DNA from: an uncultured Lachnospiraceae bacterium | GTDB lineage: Bacteria; Bacillota; Clostridia; Lachnospirales; Lachnospiraceae | Assembly (NCBI GenBank): GCA_910584725.1 | Contig: CAJUBE010000003.1 | Location: 1-64,000, forward strand | Direction of reading: 5' to 3' | DNA: 64,000 nt | In this document: positions 34,033-42,418 of the stretch, piece by piece | How the letters are laid out: each line of letters begins with the position of its first letter | How positions within the stretch are numbered: position 1 is the stretch's first letter | The notes under the pieces: model-generated | Database searches by the model: none | The model's input: only the letters and a program-made list of their open reading frames with translations | Told to the model about the DNA's origin: nothing | Made by a program: the position numbers and the translations under genes

Positions 34033-34923
34033 ATGAAAAGAGCGAAAAAATATATATCTGCTGCGATCATCCTATCAGCGGCACTCTTACTTGCGGGTTG
34101 CGGCACTGATACCGGCGATGCCACGGAAAAGCTGCAGATAGAGCCTATTACGGATACGGATGAAAATGCGGTGCAGACGGATACGCGAACGGAAAATGAG
34201 ACAGAAGAAACAGAGAACAGAGCTGCGGCAGATGAAAACAGCGTAACAGAAGAAAATGGGGCTGATACAGATATGACAGAAGAAACGGACATAACGGATC
34301 AGCCGGAAACGCCAGCCGACAAAACGGCTGTCTATGAGGATGTGCTTGCGCAGTACCGGGACATGGTGCAACATGACTTTTACATGGATTATCTGGATTC
34401 TGACGACTATGAGAGTCATTTCGGGGAGGATATCGGCGAAGAAATCCGCAACCACCGGCAGGGTATCTTCTATGCGTTCTATGATATAGACGGAAACGGG
34501 ACAGAGGAGCTGGTCATTGCCGGTGAACAAGACGGCATCGGTGTGTCGAATCCCGCTTTTGCCCCTTGGAATTATGATTTGTACGGCTTTGACGGAAACA
34601 AGGTGGTTTCCCTTTTCCCCAATATGGAATTAGGCGGACGGACGAATTTCTCGCTGCATGGAGACGGTGTGATTGAGGTCGTTCACTCTCTGCCTCAAAG
34701 GGAAATATGCATTGAAATCTATAAAATAGGAAATGACGGCGTAACGCCGGAATTAGTTGATCGTTTTTATATTGCTGCCGATTTGACAGGAGAGAAAGCC
34801 GTATATACATATTTTCAAAATGGTCAAACTGGAAGTGAAATTTCCGAAGAAGCGTACCGGTCTGCCCTGCAAGGATACGAGACGCCTCTTGCAGAAGAAT
34901 TGATATGGGAAGAGATTTACTGA
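34033..34923 (+). CDS. Lipoprotein, function unknown
   Basis: 296 residues. The signal peptide ends in a lipobox, LLLAGC, with the lipidated Cys at residue 23. About 75 residues of Thr/Glu/Asp-rich linker follow. A globular domain (about 98-296) contains DIDGNGTEELVIAG, a Ca-binding EF-hand/VCBS-like loop often seen in extracellular proteins of Clostridia. It should be anchored to the outer face of the membrane. The his-operon promoter begins at the base after its stop. Confidence 0.82.
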   Translation: MKRAKKYISAAIILSAALLLAGCGTDTGDATEKLQIEPITDTDENAVQTDTRTENETEETENRAAADENSVTEENGADTDMTEETDITDQPETPADKTAVYEDVLAQYRDMVQHDFYMDYLDSDDYESHFGEDIGEEIRNHRQGIFYAFYDIDGNGTEELVIAGEQDGIGVSNPAFAPWNYDLYGFDGNKVVSLFPNMELGGRTNFSLHGDGVIEVVHSLPQREICIEIYKIGNDGVTPELVDRFYIAADLTGEKAVYTYFQNGQTGSEISEEAYRSALQGYETPLAEELIWEEIY

Positions 34924-34952
34924 TTGACAAACATAGGAAAACAGCGTATAGT
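34924..34952 (+). promoter_or_regulatory. Promoter of the histidine operon
   Basis: TTGACA (34924-34929), a 17-base spacer and TATAGT (34947-34952), close to the SigA consensus. The leader to hisZ contains GCTAAT/ATTAGC dyads (34970-34990) and AAAGCG-TTGG-CGCTTT (35004-35019). No T-box sequence or His-codon run is evident. Confidence 0.75.
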
Positions 34953-35074
34953 GTAATGAGTTTGACTTGCTAATGAATTAGCGAATTAGCACTTTAAAGC
35001 AGTAAAGCGTTGGCGCTTTCGTTTATAGCATGAGGGACGAAATCAGCAAAATAAAGGCAGGAAACGAGGAGTAT

Positions 35075-36193
35075 ATGAGCAAAAAATTAGTACATACGCC
35101 GGAGGGCGTGCGGGATATTTACGGGGAGGAGAAGGCGAAAAAGACGGTGGTGGAGCGCCTTCTGCATGAAAAGATCACGGGCTACGGCTACCGGGACATC
35201 CAGACCCCGACCTTTGAATTTTTCGACGTGTTTTCAAAGGAAGTGGGGACGACGCCGTCCAGAGAGCTTTATAAGTTCTTTGACAAGGAGGGCAATACGC
35301 TGGTTCTGCGCCCGGACTTTACGCCGTCCATCGCAAGGTGCGCCGCCAAATATTTTATGGACGAGGACGTGCCGATCCGTTTCTGCTATCAGGGGAACAC
35401 CTTTACCAACACGTCGCAGCTGCAGGGCAAGCTTAAGGAAGTAACCCAGATGGGGGCGGAGCTGATCGGCGACGGCTCCGTGCAGGCGGACGCGGAGATG
35501 ATCGCCATGACGATCGAGGCGCTTTACCACGCGGGGCTGTCCGATTTCCAGCTGAGCGTCGGCAATCTGGAATATTTCAAAGGCATCTGCGCGGAGGCGG
35601 GGATCGACGAGGAGACGGAGCTGGAGCTTCGGGAGTTTATTTCCGGCAAAAACTATTTCGGTGCAGAAGAACTGCTGGACCGCGTCGGCGTGCATAAAAA
35701 GGACAAGGAACTGCTCCTCAAAGTGGGAGACCTGTTCGGGACGGTCTCCATTCTGGAGGATGCAAAAAAGGCGGTCTCCAACAAGCGGTCCAAACACGCC
35801 ATCGAGCGGCTTGAGAAGGTTTATCGGACGCTTGTGGATTACGGGGTGGAAAAGTATGTTTCCTTTGACCTTGGGATGCTCAGCAAGTATAATTACTATA
35901 CGGGCATCATTTTCAAGGGCTACACTTACGGCGTGGGCGACGCGATTGTGAAAGGTGGGCGTTACGACAGCCTGCTTGGACGATTCGGCAAGGAAGCGGC
36001 GGCGATCGGTTTTGTGATTGTCGTGGACGATCTTCTTGCCGCCATGGAACGGCAGAATGTGATCATTTCGGGAATAGAGGAGCCGGTGAAACTGTATTAT
36101 ACGGAAGAGACCTTCATGGAAAAGCTGATGGAAGCTAAGCATATGCGGTCGTCCGGCAAGAAAGTGGAACTGCTTCCCCAGAGTGAGAAGTAA
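35075..36193 (+). CDS. hisZ: ATP phosphoribosyltransferase regulatory subunit
   Basis: 372 residues from the ATG preceded by GAGGAG. It is homologous to class II histidyl-tRNA synthetase (TPEGVRDIYGEE, LRPDFTPSIARCAAKY, and MLSKYNYYTGIIFKGYTYGVG with GGRYDSLLGRFG). It lacks the anticodon-binding domain and sits upstream of a short hisG, so it is HisZ, not HisRS. It forms the allosteric hetero-octamer with HisG for the first step of histidine synthesis. The last codons and the TAA lie inside the outer stem of repeat R7, so the C-terminus (about the last four residues) is repeat-derived. Confidence 0.93.
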   Translation: MSKKLVHTPEGVRDIYGEEKAKKTVVERLLHEKITGYGYRDIQTPTFEFFDVFSKEVGTTPSRELYKFFDKEGNTLVLRPDFTPSIARCAAKYFMDEDVPIRFCYQGNTFTNTSQLQGKLKEVTQMGAELIGDGSVQADAEMIAMTIEALYHAGLSDFQLSVGNLEYFKGICAEAGIDEETELELREFISGKNYFGAEELLDRVGVHKKDKELLLKVGDLFGTVSILEDAKKAVSNKRSKHAIERLEKVYRTLVDYGVEKYVSFDLGMLSKYNYYTGIIFKGYTYGVGDAIVKGGRYDSLLGRFGKEAAAIGFVIVVDDLLAAMERQNVIISGIEEPVKLYYTEETFMEKLMEAKHMRSSGKKVELLPQSEK

Positions 36194-36296
36194 TTCTAAT
36201 GACGTCCCGCCATAGGGCAGGAACCAAGTCAGCGAAACTGACTTGGAATTACTAAATCTCACTCGAGGGAATATCTGAAAAGCGGGATTCTCTGCA
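36181..36296 (+). repeat. Modular stem-loop repeat, copy R7 (A intact, B decayed), overlapping hisZ end
   Basis: GAGTGAGA (36181-36188) pairs with TCTCACTC (36257-36264) and AGTAATTC with GAATTACT. Inner parts are GACGTCCCGCCATAGGGC and AAGTCAGC-GAAA-CTGACTT, combining elements of both module-A types. Module B is degenerate (GAGGGAATATC and GGGATTCTC). The element provides hisZ codons and stop, and lies 39 bases before the hisG start. Confidence 0.8.
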
Positions 36297-36334
36297 TATA
36301 AGATAAATATAGAGAAAAGAGAGCGTACTTGAAA

Positions 36335-36979
36335 ATGAGTGAAGAGAGATATCTGACATTCGCCCTTGGGAAAGGGCGGCTTGCCAATAAAACAATGGAA
36401 CTTCTAGAGAAAATCGGCATTACCTGTGAGGAGATGAAGGATAAGGATTCCCGCAAGCTGATTTTTGTAAATGAAGAATTGAAACTGAAATTTTTCCTGT
36501 CAAAAGGACCGGATGTGCCTACCTATGTGGAGTATGGCGCTGCGGACATCGGTGTGGTTGGCAAAGACACAATCATGGAGGAAAACAGGCGCGTCTATGA
36601 GGTGCTCGATCTAGGTTACGGCAAATGCCGAATGTGCGTCTGCGGACCGGCCGGAGCCAGAGAGCTTCTGCAGCACCACGAGATGATACGGGTCGCCAGC
36701 AAATACCCCAATATCGCCAAAGACTATTTTTATAACAAAAAGCATCAGACCGTGGATATCATCAAGCTGAACGGTTCCGTGGAGCTGGGCCCGATTGTGA
36801 AGCTTGCCGATGTAATTGTGGATATCGTGGAGACCGGGTCGACGTTGAAAGAAAACGGACTTGAGGTGTTGGAGGAAATCTGCCCGCTGTCCGCGAGAAT
36901 GATTGTCAATCAGGTGAGTATGCAGATGGAGCCGGAACGGATCAAGAAGCTGATCGCGGATCTGAAGAGCCATCTGTAA
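36335..36979 (+). CDS. hisG: ATP phosphoribosyltransferase, short form
   Basis: 214 residues, the short HisG that needs HisZ. It catalyses the first step of histidine synthesis, ATP plus PRPP to phosphoribosyl-ATP. ALGKGRLANKTMELL, the DVPTYVEYGAADIGVVGKDTI segment and the PRPP loop DIVETGSTLKENGL are diagnostic. I use the ATG of MSEERYLTF; a TTG six bases upstream is the alternative. The ribosome site is weak, which fits coupling to hisZ or a structured leader made by repeat R7. Confidence 0.95.
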   Translation: MSEERYLTFALGKGRLANKTMELLEKIGITCEEMKDKDSRKLIFVNEELKLKFFLSKGPDVPTYVEYGAADIGVVGKDTIMEENRRVYEVLDLGYGKCRMCVCGPAGARELLQHHEMIRVASKYPNIAKDYFYNKKHQTVDIIKLNGSVELGPIVKLADVIVDIVETGSTLKENGLEVLEEICPLSARMIVNQVSMQMEPERIKKLIADLKSHL

Positions 36980-37011
36980 CCATAAAATTTATCTTCGGAA
37001 GGATGGCAGCA

Positions 37012-37788
37012 ATGGAGAATGACAGAAAGGGGTTTGGCATGAAAGAATGGAAAGGAATTATTATTGCATTGATCGCGGGGGCTTGTGCTATTGCTTGCGT
37101 CACGATCTTTTCTCAGAATATTGTAAACTATAAGAAAACATCCGGCAGCGAAGGGCTGTCGGCAACCGGTTCCGCAAACTGTGATTTTGAGGCGGATTTG
37201 ATCGTTTGGCGGGGCAGTTTCTCCGGGCAGGGGGCCACCACGCAGGACGCGTACCGCTCCATCAAAAAGGACGCGGAACTCGTCCGCAAATATCTGGTGG
37301 ACAGCGGCGTGAAGGAAGAAGAGATGGTATTCAGCTCCGTCACCATCAATGCCCGTTGGGAATCGGAGTACAACGAAAATGGCGATCGAATACGGGATTA
37401 CATCGACGGTTACGATCTTTACCAGAATGTGTCAATCACCTCCACGGACATTGATAAGATCGAAGGAATTTCCCGGGATATCTCCGGGCTGATCGAGTCG
37501 GGCGTGCAGTTTGCCTCCGAGGAACCGGAGTATTACTATACCAAGCTGGATGAATTAAAACTTGATTTAATCAAAGAGGCAACGGAGAATGCGAAAAACA
37601 GGATTGACCTGATGGCGCAGGGAACCGGCGCGACGGTGGGAGAGCTTTTAAACGCCAATCTGGGCGTGTTCCAGATCACCGCACAGAACAGCAACACCGA
37701 GTACAGCTACGGCGGCTATTTTGACACCAGCTCCAGAAAGAAGACGGCGTCTATCACAGTCCGTTTAAACTACAGCATTGTAAACTAA
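37012..37788 (+). CDS. SIMPL-domain (DUF541) protein, membrane-anchored
   Basis: 258 residues. The ATG used has GGAAGG nine bases upstream; an ATG at 37039 with AAAGGGG is equally good and begins just before the membrane helix (KEWKGIIIALIAGACAIACV). The SIMPL/DUF541 domain begins with LSATGSANCDFEADLIVWRG and ends with the Ser/Lys-rich ASITVRLNYSIVN. Such proteins are usually exported or anchored and their function is poorly known. Its location between hisG and hisD, on the same strand, is odd for a histidine operon. Confidence 0.85.
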   Translation: MENDRKGFGMKEWKGIIIALIAGACAIACVTIFSQNIVNYKKTSGSEGLSATGSANCDFEADLIVWRGSFSGQGATTQDAYRSIKKDAELVRKYLVDSGVKEEEMVFSSVTINARWESEYNENGDRIRDYIDGYDLYQNVSITSTDIDKIEGISRDISGLIESGVQFASEEPEYYYTKLDELKLDLIKEATENAKNRIDLMAQGTGATVGELLNANLGVFQITAQNSNTEYSYGGYFDTSSRKKTASITVRLNYSIVN

Positions 37789-37901
37789 GCGAACCGACTT
37801 TTAAAGTGAAATATTTCGCAACAGTCGTCAAGGTTGTGCAAACATGATTTTGGCTCATTGCTTGCGGGAATAGCTTACAGAATGGGAGAATTTACAGGGA
37901 A

Positions 37902-39209
37902 ATGAAAACAGTACGTTTGACTAAGGATTCACAGCGGGATCTTCTCGACAGTTTATTAAAGAGAAGTCCCAACAATTACGGGCAGTATGAGTCCGTGGTG
38001 GCGGATATCATTGCGAATGTCCGTGAGAAAGGGGACAAGGCAGTTTTTGACTATACAAGTCAGCTTGATAAATGGAACTGCACCGCAGACAATATCCGTG
38101 TGACAGATGCGGAAATTGAGAAAGCTTTTGCGGAGGCGGACGCTGCCTTTGTGGCCGTGATGGAAAAATCGGCGGCAAATATCCGGGATTTCCACCAGAA
38201 ACAGCTTCGTAACAGCTGGATTGACACCAAACCCGACGGTTCCATTCTTGGACAGCGCATTTTGCCGATCGCCGTTTCCGGAGTCTATGTGCCGGGCGGC
38301 AAGGCGGCCTATCCCAGCAGCGTTCTGATGAATGTGATTCCCGCCAAGGTGGCGGGTGTGGAGCGGATTGTGATGACGACTCCCGCCGGCGCGGACGGCA
38401 TGGTCAATCCCGGCACGCTGGTGGCGGCAAAAATCGCGGGCGTTGACGAAATCTACAAGGTGGGCGGCGCGCAGGCGATTGCCGCTATGGCTTTCGGCAC
38501 GGAGAGTATCCCGAAAGTGGACAAGATCACGGGGCCCGGCAATATCTTTGTGGCTCTGGCGAAGAAGGCATGCTTTGGCTATGTCAACATCGACTCCATC
38601 GCGGGACCGAGCGAAATCCTTGTGATTGCGGATGAGACCGCAAATCCCCGCTATGTGGCTGCGGATCTGCTCTCACAGGCAGAGCATGACGAGCTGGCAA
38701 GCGCGATCCTGATCACCACAGACGAAAACCTTGCAAAAGAGGTGGAAGCGCAGATCGAGGGCTTTTTACAGGAATTGTCCCGGGCGGATATTATTCGAAA
38801 ATCTTTGGATAACTACGGATATATCCTGCTGGCGGATTCCATGGACAGCGCGGTGGAGGCAGCGAACGCCATCGCGTCTGAACACTTGGAAATCCTGACG
38901 AAAGACCCCTATCAGGTGATGACAAAGATCAAAAACGCGGGCGCGATTTTCCTCGGGGAATACTCTTCGGAGCCTTTGGGAGACTACTATGCAGGACCGA
39001 ACCACATACTGCCGACAAACGGCACGGCGCGGTTTTTCTCGCCCTTAAGCGTGGACGACTTTATAAAAAAGACCAGCCTGATTTCTTATTCGCGGGAAGC
39101 GCTGGAGCAGGCGCATAAGGATATCGAGCTGTTTGCGGAAAAAGAGGGGCTGACGGCCCACGCGAATTCTATTCGGGTGCGGTTTCAAAATGTGAGAAGT
39201 CTCACATAG
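37902..39209 (+). CDS. hisD: Histidinol dehydrogenase
   Basis: 435 residues. It oxidises L-histidinol to histidine in two NAD-dependent steps with bound zinc. Signatures are PVSGVYVPGGKAAYPSSVLM-like text, GGAQAIAAMAFGTESIPKVDKITGPGN, the substrate motif SIAGPSEILVIAD, AEHDELASAILIT, and SEHLEIL. The final residues VRSLT and the TAG stop are encoded by the hairpin of repeat R8, so the original C-terminus has been replaced or trimmed by the repeat. A 113-base gap with no terminator separates it from the SIMPL gene. Confidence 0.96.
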   Translation: MKTVRLTKDSQRDLLDSLLKRSPNNYGQYESVVADIIANVREKGDKAVFDYTSQLDKWNCTADNIRVTDAEIEKAFAEADAAFVAVMEKSAANIRDFHQKQLRNSWIDTKPDGSILGQRILPIAVSGVYVPGGKAAYPSSVLMNVIPAKVAGVERIVMTTPAGADGMVNPGTLVAAKIAGVDEIYKVGGAQAIAAMAFGTESIPKVDKITGPGNIFVALAKKACFGYVNIDSIAGPSEILVIADETANPRYVAADLLSQAEHDELASAILITTDENLAKEVEAQIEGFLQELSRADIIRKSLDNYGYILLADSMDSAVEAANAIASEHLEILTKDPYQVMTKIKNAGAIFLGEYSSEPLGDYYAGPNHILPTNGTARFFSPLSVDDFIKKTSLISYSREALEQAHKDIELFAEKEGLTAHANSIRVRFQNVRSLT

Positions 39210-39236
39210 GAGAATGCCCAAAAAGCGGCATTCTCC
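39191..39236 (+). repeat. Modular stem-loop repeat, copy R8 (collapsed A + B), overlapping hisD end
   Basis: TGTGAG-AAGT-CTCACA (39191-39206) is the outer stem of module A with everything inside deleted. Module B: GGAGAATGCC/GGCATTCTCC (39209-39236), perfect. The TAG between them is the hisD stop. Then CGCACGGATC... and TCGTGGCTATG resemble a decayed module C/tail. Confidence 0.82.
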
Positions 39237-39316
39237 GCACGGATCCATATCGTGGCTATGCTGTGGGATGAAGATTCGTGATAAAATAGCAGGAAAAATG
39301 TCAGAAGGAGAGTTTT

Positions 39317-39907
39317 ATGTCAAGAACAGCGACGATAGAACGGAACACAAAGGAAACACAGATCAAGGCGTCCCTCACTTTGGACGGCGCGGGGAAAAGC
39401 GACGTGCACACCGGCATTGGTTTCTTCGACCATATGCTGGAAGGGTTCTCCAGACATGGATTTTTTGATTTGACTATGCAAGTCAACGGCGATCTCCATG
39501 TGGACGGACACCACACGGTGGAGGATGCGGGCATTGTGCTCGGCACGGCGATCAAAGAGGCGTTGGGAGATAAGGCAGGCATCAGACGTTACGGCTCCTT
39601 TATCCTGCCGATGGACGAATCCCTCTGCCTGTGCGCAGTGGATCTGTGCGGCAGACCGTATTTCGTGTTCGACTGCGATTTCCAGACAGAGCGGGTGGGA
39701 GAGCTTGACACGGAACTCGTGCGGGAGTTTTTCTATGCGGTCAGCTACAGCGCGGGCATGAACCTGCACCTGAAAATGCTGAGCGGCGGAAACGCCCACC
39801 ACATGATCGAGGCGATGTTCAAAACGTTCGGCAAGGCGTTAGACGAAGCGTGCGCTTATGACCCGCGGGTGAAAGGCGTACTCAGCACGAAAGGAAGCTT
39901 AATTTAA
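39317..39907 (+). CDS. hisB: Imidazoleglycerol-phosphate dehydratase
   Basis: 196 residues, the monofunctional bacterial form. Manganese ligands are in GFFDHMLEGFSRHG, DGHHTVEDAGI and SGGNAHHMIEAMFK. It dehydrates imidazole-glycerol phosphate to imidazole-acetol phosphate in histidine synthesis. AGAAGGAG precedes the ATG. It lies between hisD (with repeat R8 in the gap) and the HisF-like/HisIE fusion. Confidence 0.96.
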   Translation: MSRTATIERNTKETQIKASLTLDGAGKSDVHTGIGFFDHMLEGFSRHGFFDLTMQVNGDLHVDGHHTVEDAGIVLGTAIKEALGDKAGIRRYGSFILPMDESLCLCAVDLCGRPYFVFDCDFQTERVGELDTELVREFFYAVSYSAGMNLHLKMLSGGNAHHMIEAMFKTFGKALDEACAYDPRVKGVLSTKGSLI

Positions 39908-39939
39908 TTTTTACGAAATGAGAAAGGGCAACATGCAGT

Positions 39940-41223
39940 ATGACGTACAAAAAATTTATCCCCTGTATCTATTTATATAAAGGAGACGCCGTCAAGGGTT
40001 TTTCGGACAGCACGATCATTGACACGAACCCGGTGGCACTGGCGAAATTTTACAGTGACAACTATGCGGACGAATTGATTGTCTATGACATGTCCGAAGG
40101 TGATGCCGCCCACGAGGAAGCGCTGGATATCGTCAAAGCCATCTGCAGCGAAGCGGAAATCCCCGTGATTGGCGCGGGAAACGTGAAGCGCGTAGAGGAT
40201 ATCAAAAAGCTGCTCTATGCTGGCTGTAAGAAGGCGGCGCTCAACTATTCCAAGCCGGGCAACATTGAAATCACCGCCGAGGTATCGAAGCGGTTCGGAA
40301 AGGAAAAGATCGTGGCCTGTGTGACGGAGGCCGACAGTATTACGAGAAATGAAAACCTCATTGACGAGTATATCAGCGAGATTATTCTCGTAAAGGAAAC
40401 CTGTCTGAAAGAGTCCATCGCCATATCCCGCTTTCCCATGATTGCATCGGTGCCGGAGGTTTCGCTGGACAAAATTCTGGAGCTTTTGTCAAATGACAAC
40501 ATCTGCGGTATTTCGGGCTATGCCATCAACGAGAACGCCAAGGAACTTCTGGCTGTCAAGGCGCTGTGCCAGAACAACGATATCACAGTCAATACTTTTG
40601 AGCCGGCGATCCCGTGGGAGGACTTTAAACTGAACAGCGACGGGCATGTGACCGTGGTGGTGCAGGATTATAAGACCGACGAAGTGCTGATGGTTGCCTA
40701 TATGAACGAGGAAGCGTACAATATGACGCTGAAAACGGGCAAAATGACATACTACAGCAGAAGCCGTGACGAGCTTTGGGTGAAAGGCGAGACAAGCGGT
40801 CATTTCCAGTATGTGAAATCTCTCACGGCGGACTGTGACAAGGATACCATTCTGGCGAAGGTATCCCAGATCGGCGCGGCGTGCCATACCGGCTCCCGTT
40901 CCTGCTTCTTCAATGAGATTATGGCGAAGGAGTACGAGGAGACGAACCCTCTCAAGGTGTTTGAGCAGGTGTTCGACGTGATCAAGGACAGAAAAATCCA
41001 TCCCAAGGAAGGCTCCTACACAAATTATCTCTTCGACAAGGGCATTGACAAGATCCTGAAGAAGCTGGGCGAGGAAGCGACGGAGATCGTCATTGCCGCC
41101 AAGAATCCCAACGCCAACGAAATCAAGTACGAAATTTCGGATTTTTTATATCACATGATGGTTCTGATGGCGGAGAAAAACATCACTTGGGAGGAGATCA
41201 CCACGGAGCTGGCGCAACGGTAA
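39940..41223 (+). CDS. hisIE: HisI-HisE bifunctional enzyme with an N-terminal degenerate HisF/HisA-like barrel
   Basis: 427 residues in three parts. Residues 1-225 align with HisF from the first residue (FIPCIYLYKGDAVKG versus IIACLDVKDGRVVKG), but catalytic Asp11 is Tyr11. The second catalytic Asp (near 130) is absent in ACVTEADS, and the phosphate-binding GGG is GAGN. The barrel is therefore probably inactive. Residues about 227-320 are phosphoribosyl-AMP cyclohydrolase (YYSRSRDELWVKGETSGH, DCDKDTI, HTGSRSCFF). Residues about 335-427 are phosphoribosyl-ATP pyrophosphatase (GSYTNYLFDKGIDKILKKLG, then EEATEIVIAAKN). These do steps two and three of the pathway. True hisA, hisF and hisH are not in the window. 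Confidence 0.9.
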   Translation: MTYKKFIPCIYLYKGDAVKGFSDSTIIDTNPVALAKFYSDNYADELIVYDMSEGDAAHEEALDIVKAICSEAEIPVIGAGNVKRVEDIKKLLYAGCKKAALNYSKPGNIEITAEVSKRFGKEKIVACVTEADSITRNENLIDEYISEIILVKETCLKESIAISRFPMIASVPEVSLDKILELLSNDNICGISGYAINENAKELLAVKALCQNNDITVNTFEPAIPWEDFKLNSDGHVTVVVQDYKTDEVLMVAYMNEEAYNMTLKTGKMTYYSRSRDELWVKGETSGHFQYVKSLTADCDKDTILAKVSQIGAACHTGSRSCFFNEIMAKEYEETNPLKVFEQVFDVIKDRKIHPKEGSYTNYLFDKGIDKILKKLGEEATEIVIAAKNPNANEIKYEISDFLYHMMVLMAEKNITWEEITTELAQR

Positions 41224-41253
41224 TTGACTATATTTTGATGGAAGGTAAAATAC

Positions 41254-41613
41254 ATGGAATTAATTATGCAGCCTACTTTTTCAACGTGTGGCCAGGCGTG
41301 TATTGCCATGATTACTGGAAAAAGTGTTGAAGAAGTAATTAAAGATATGAAAACAGATGGAGCTACGAGTATCGGTCAACTGATAGAGATACTTGATTTT
41401 TATGGCATCAGACACGCTGAAAGAAACAAACGGATTTCCAAGAAGAATCCTGTTCCCTACAAATATTCGATTCTGACCGTTCACACAGATGCGGGATACA
41501 CACATTGGACGCTGCTTTATGATGATAAATATTATGATCCGGAGTTTGGTCTGATTGAGGGTGAATATACACATGGAAAAATTACGTCATTTTTAGAAAT
41601 ATATGTTGAATAA
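41254..41613 (+). CDS. C39-like (papain-fold) cysteine peptidase-like protein
   Basis: 119 residues with no signal peptide. QPTFSTCGQACIAMITGKSVEEV has the oxyanion Gln and nucleophile Cys arrangement of C39/double-glycine peptidases. The His (THWTLLYDDKYYDPEFG) and the Asp ten residues later complete a possible triad. It is a minimal single domain without an ABC transporter. AAGG precedes the ATG. It follows the hisIE gene by 30 bases and ends the operon at a strong terminator. Substrate and role are unknown. Confidence 0.75.
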   Translation: MELIMQPTFSTCGQACIAMITGKSVEEVIKDMKTDGATSIGQLIEILDFYGIRHAERNKRISKKNPVPYKYSILTVHTDAGYTHWTLLYDDKYYDPEFGLIEGEYTHGKITSFLEIYVE

Positions 41614-41617
41614 CGAA

Positions 41618-41648
41618 GGACGTACCTTTTGGGGTACGTTCTTTTTTT
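41618..41648 (+). terminator. Terminator at the end of the his operon
   Basis: GGACGTACC pairs with GGGTACGTTC around a T/G loop and is followed by seven T residues. Confidence 0.85.
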
Positions 41649-41738
41649 GCGCAATTTCTCATAAAATGTAGGGACAAAATGAAGTATTTTCAGTGAAGCG
41701 CAGAACGCATGGCGCAGAACGAAGAAAGGAACACATAA

Positions 41739-42152
41739 ATGACAGAAAAGAAAGTGACGCCAGAAAAACGGATGGAGCTGGCAAGACATATCAGGGAGGA
41801 AAATCTGGGAAACCGGCTGAAACTCAGACAGCGGGAACATATTCTTTACGGGAAGGAAAGCCCCATGCCGCTCTACGAGAAAGGACTTCTTACCGGGGAG
41901 GAAGGAATGCCCGGTTACGGAAATGCGGAGAACGGCGATGGGATTCCGGGCAGCGCCACAAGCGGATTTAAGTATCGGATGGCTCTTTCCGTGCTCCTGT
42001 TTGTAGGGTTTCTGCTCTGCGACACGAGGGACAGCAAGATTTTGTCGTACAGTACGGGAGACGTCTACGACATGATCGTGGCGGACAGTTTCCATCTGTA
42101 CGACGGCGGCGAAAACGCCGTGATGGAAGAGCTTGCGGATTTATTCCAATAA
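41739..42152 (+). CDS. Hypothetical single-pass membrane protein
   Basis: 137 residues. A basic, helical N-terminal half (EKRMELARHIREENLGNRLKLRQREHIL) and a Gly-rich linker lead to one hydrophobic helix (about 80-95; MALSVLLFVGFLLC). An acidic C-terminal segment of about 40 residues, probably outside the cell, follows (type II orientation is inference). No family recognised. AAGAAAGGA precedes the ATG. Confidence 0.65.
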   Translation: MTEKKVTPEKRMELARHIREENLGNRLKLRQREHILYGKESPMPLYEKGLLTGEEGMPGYGNAENGDGIPGSATSGFKYRMALSVLLFVGFLLCDTRDSKILSYSTGDVYDMIVADSFHLYDGGENAVMEELADLFQ

Positions 42153-42418
42153 AAAATCGAATTTACCATATGAATTTAGGGCGTCAAAAATTTTTCCGTT
42201 GCAGGCATTGCCCCGATCCCAAAGGGTAAAGAGCATGCAAGCATGTTCGTTTGACCCATGGAGGCAAAAATACATAAGCTGGACAGCAAAATTGAAACAA
42301 AATATCATGGCATTGCATGTGCGTCTGTGGTAATATAATGACGTTAAACAATTCACAAGATCAGAGACTGCGAAATGTAACAAGAGCGACAGATGAAATC
42401 AGAAGGAGAAGCATACAG

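Noticed and set aside
17098..37872. Similar 23-base strings around TTGCTYGCGGGAATA before the topoisomerase A gene (17098) and hisD (37850)
   Set aside because: Three mismatches in 23 bases is within chance expectation for all pairs in the window; no shared structure was seen.
23541..42256. Shared 16-mer GCATGTTCGTTTGACC (42241-42256, and reverse complement at 23541-23556)
   Set aside because: About one exact 16-base match is expected by chance in a window of this size, and the flanks do not align.
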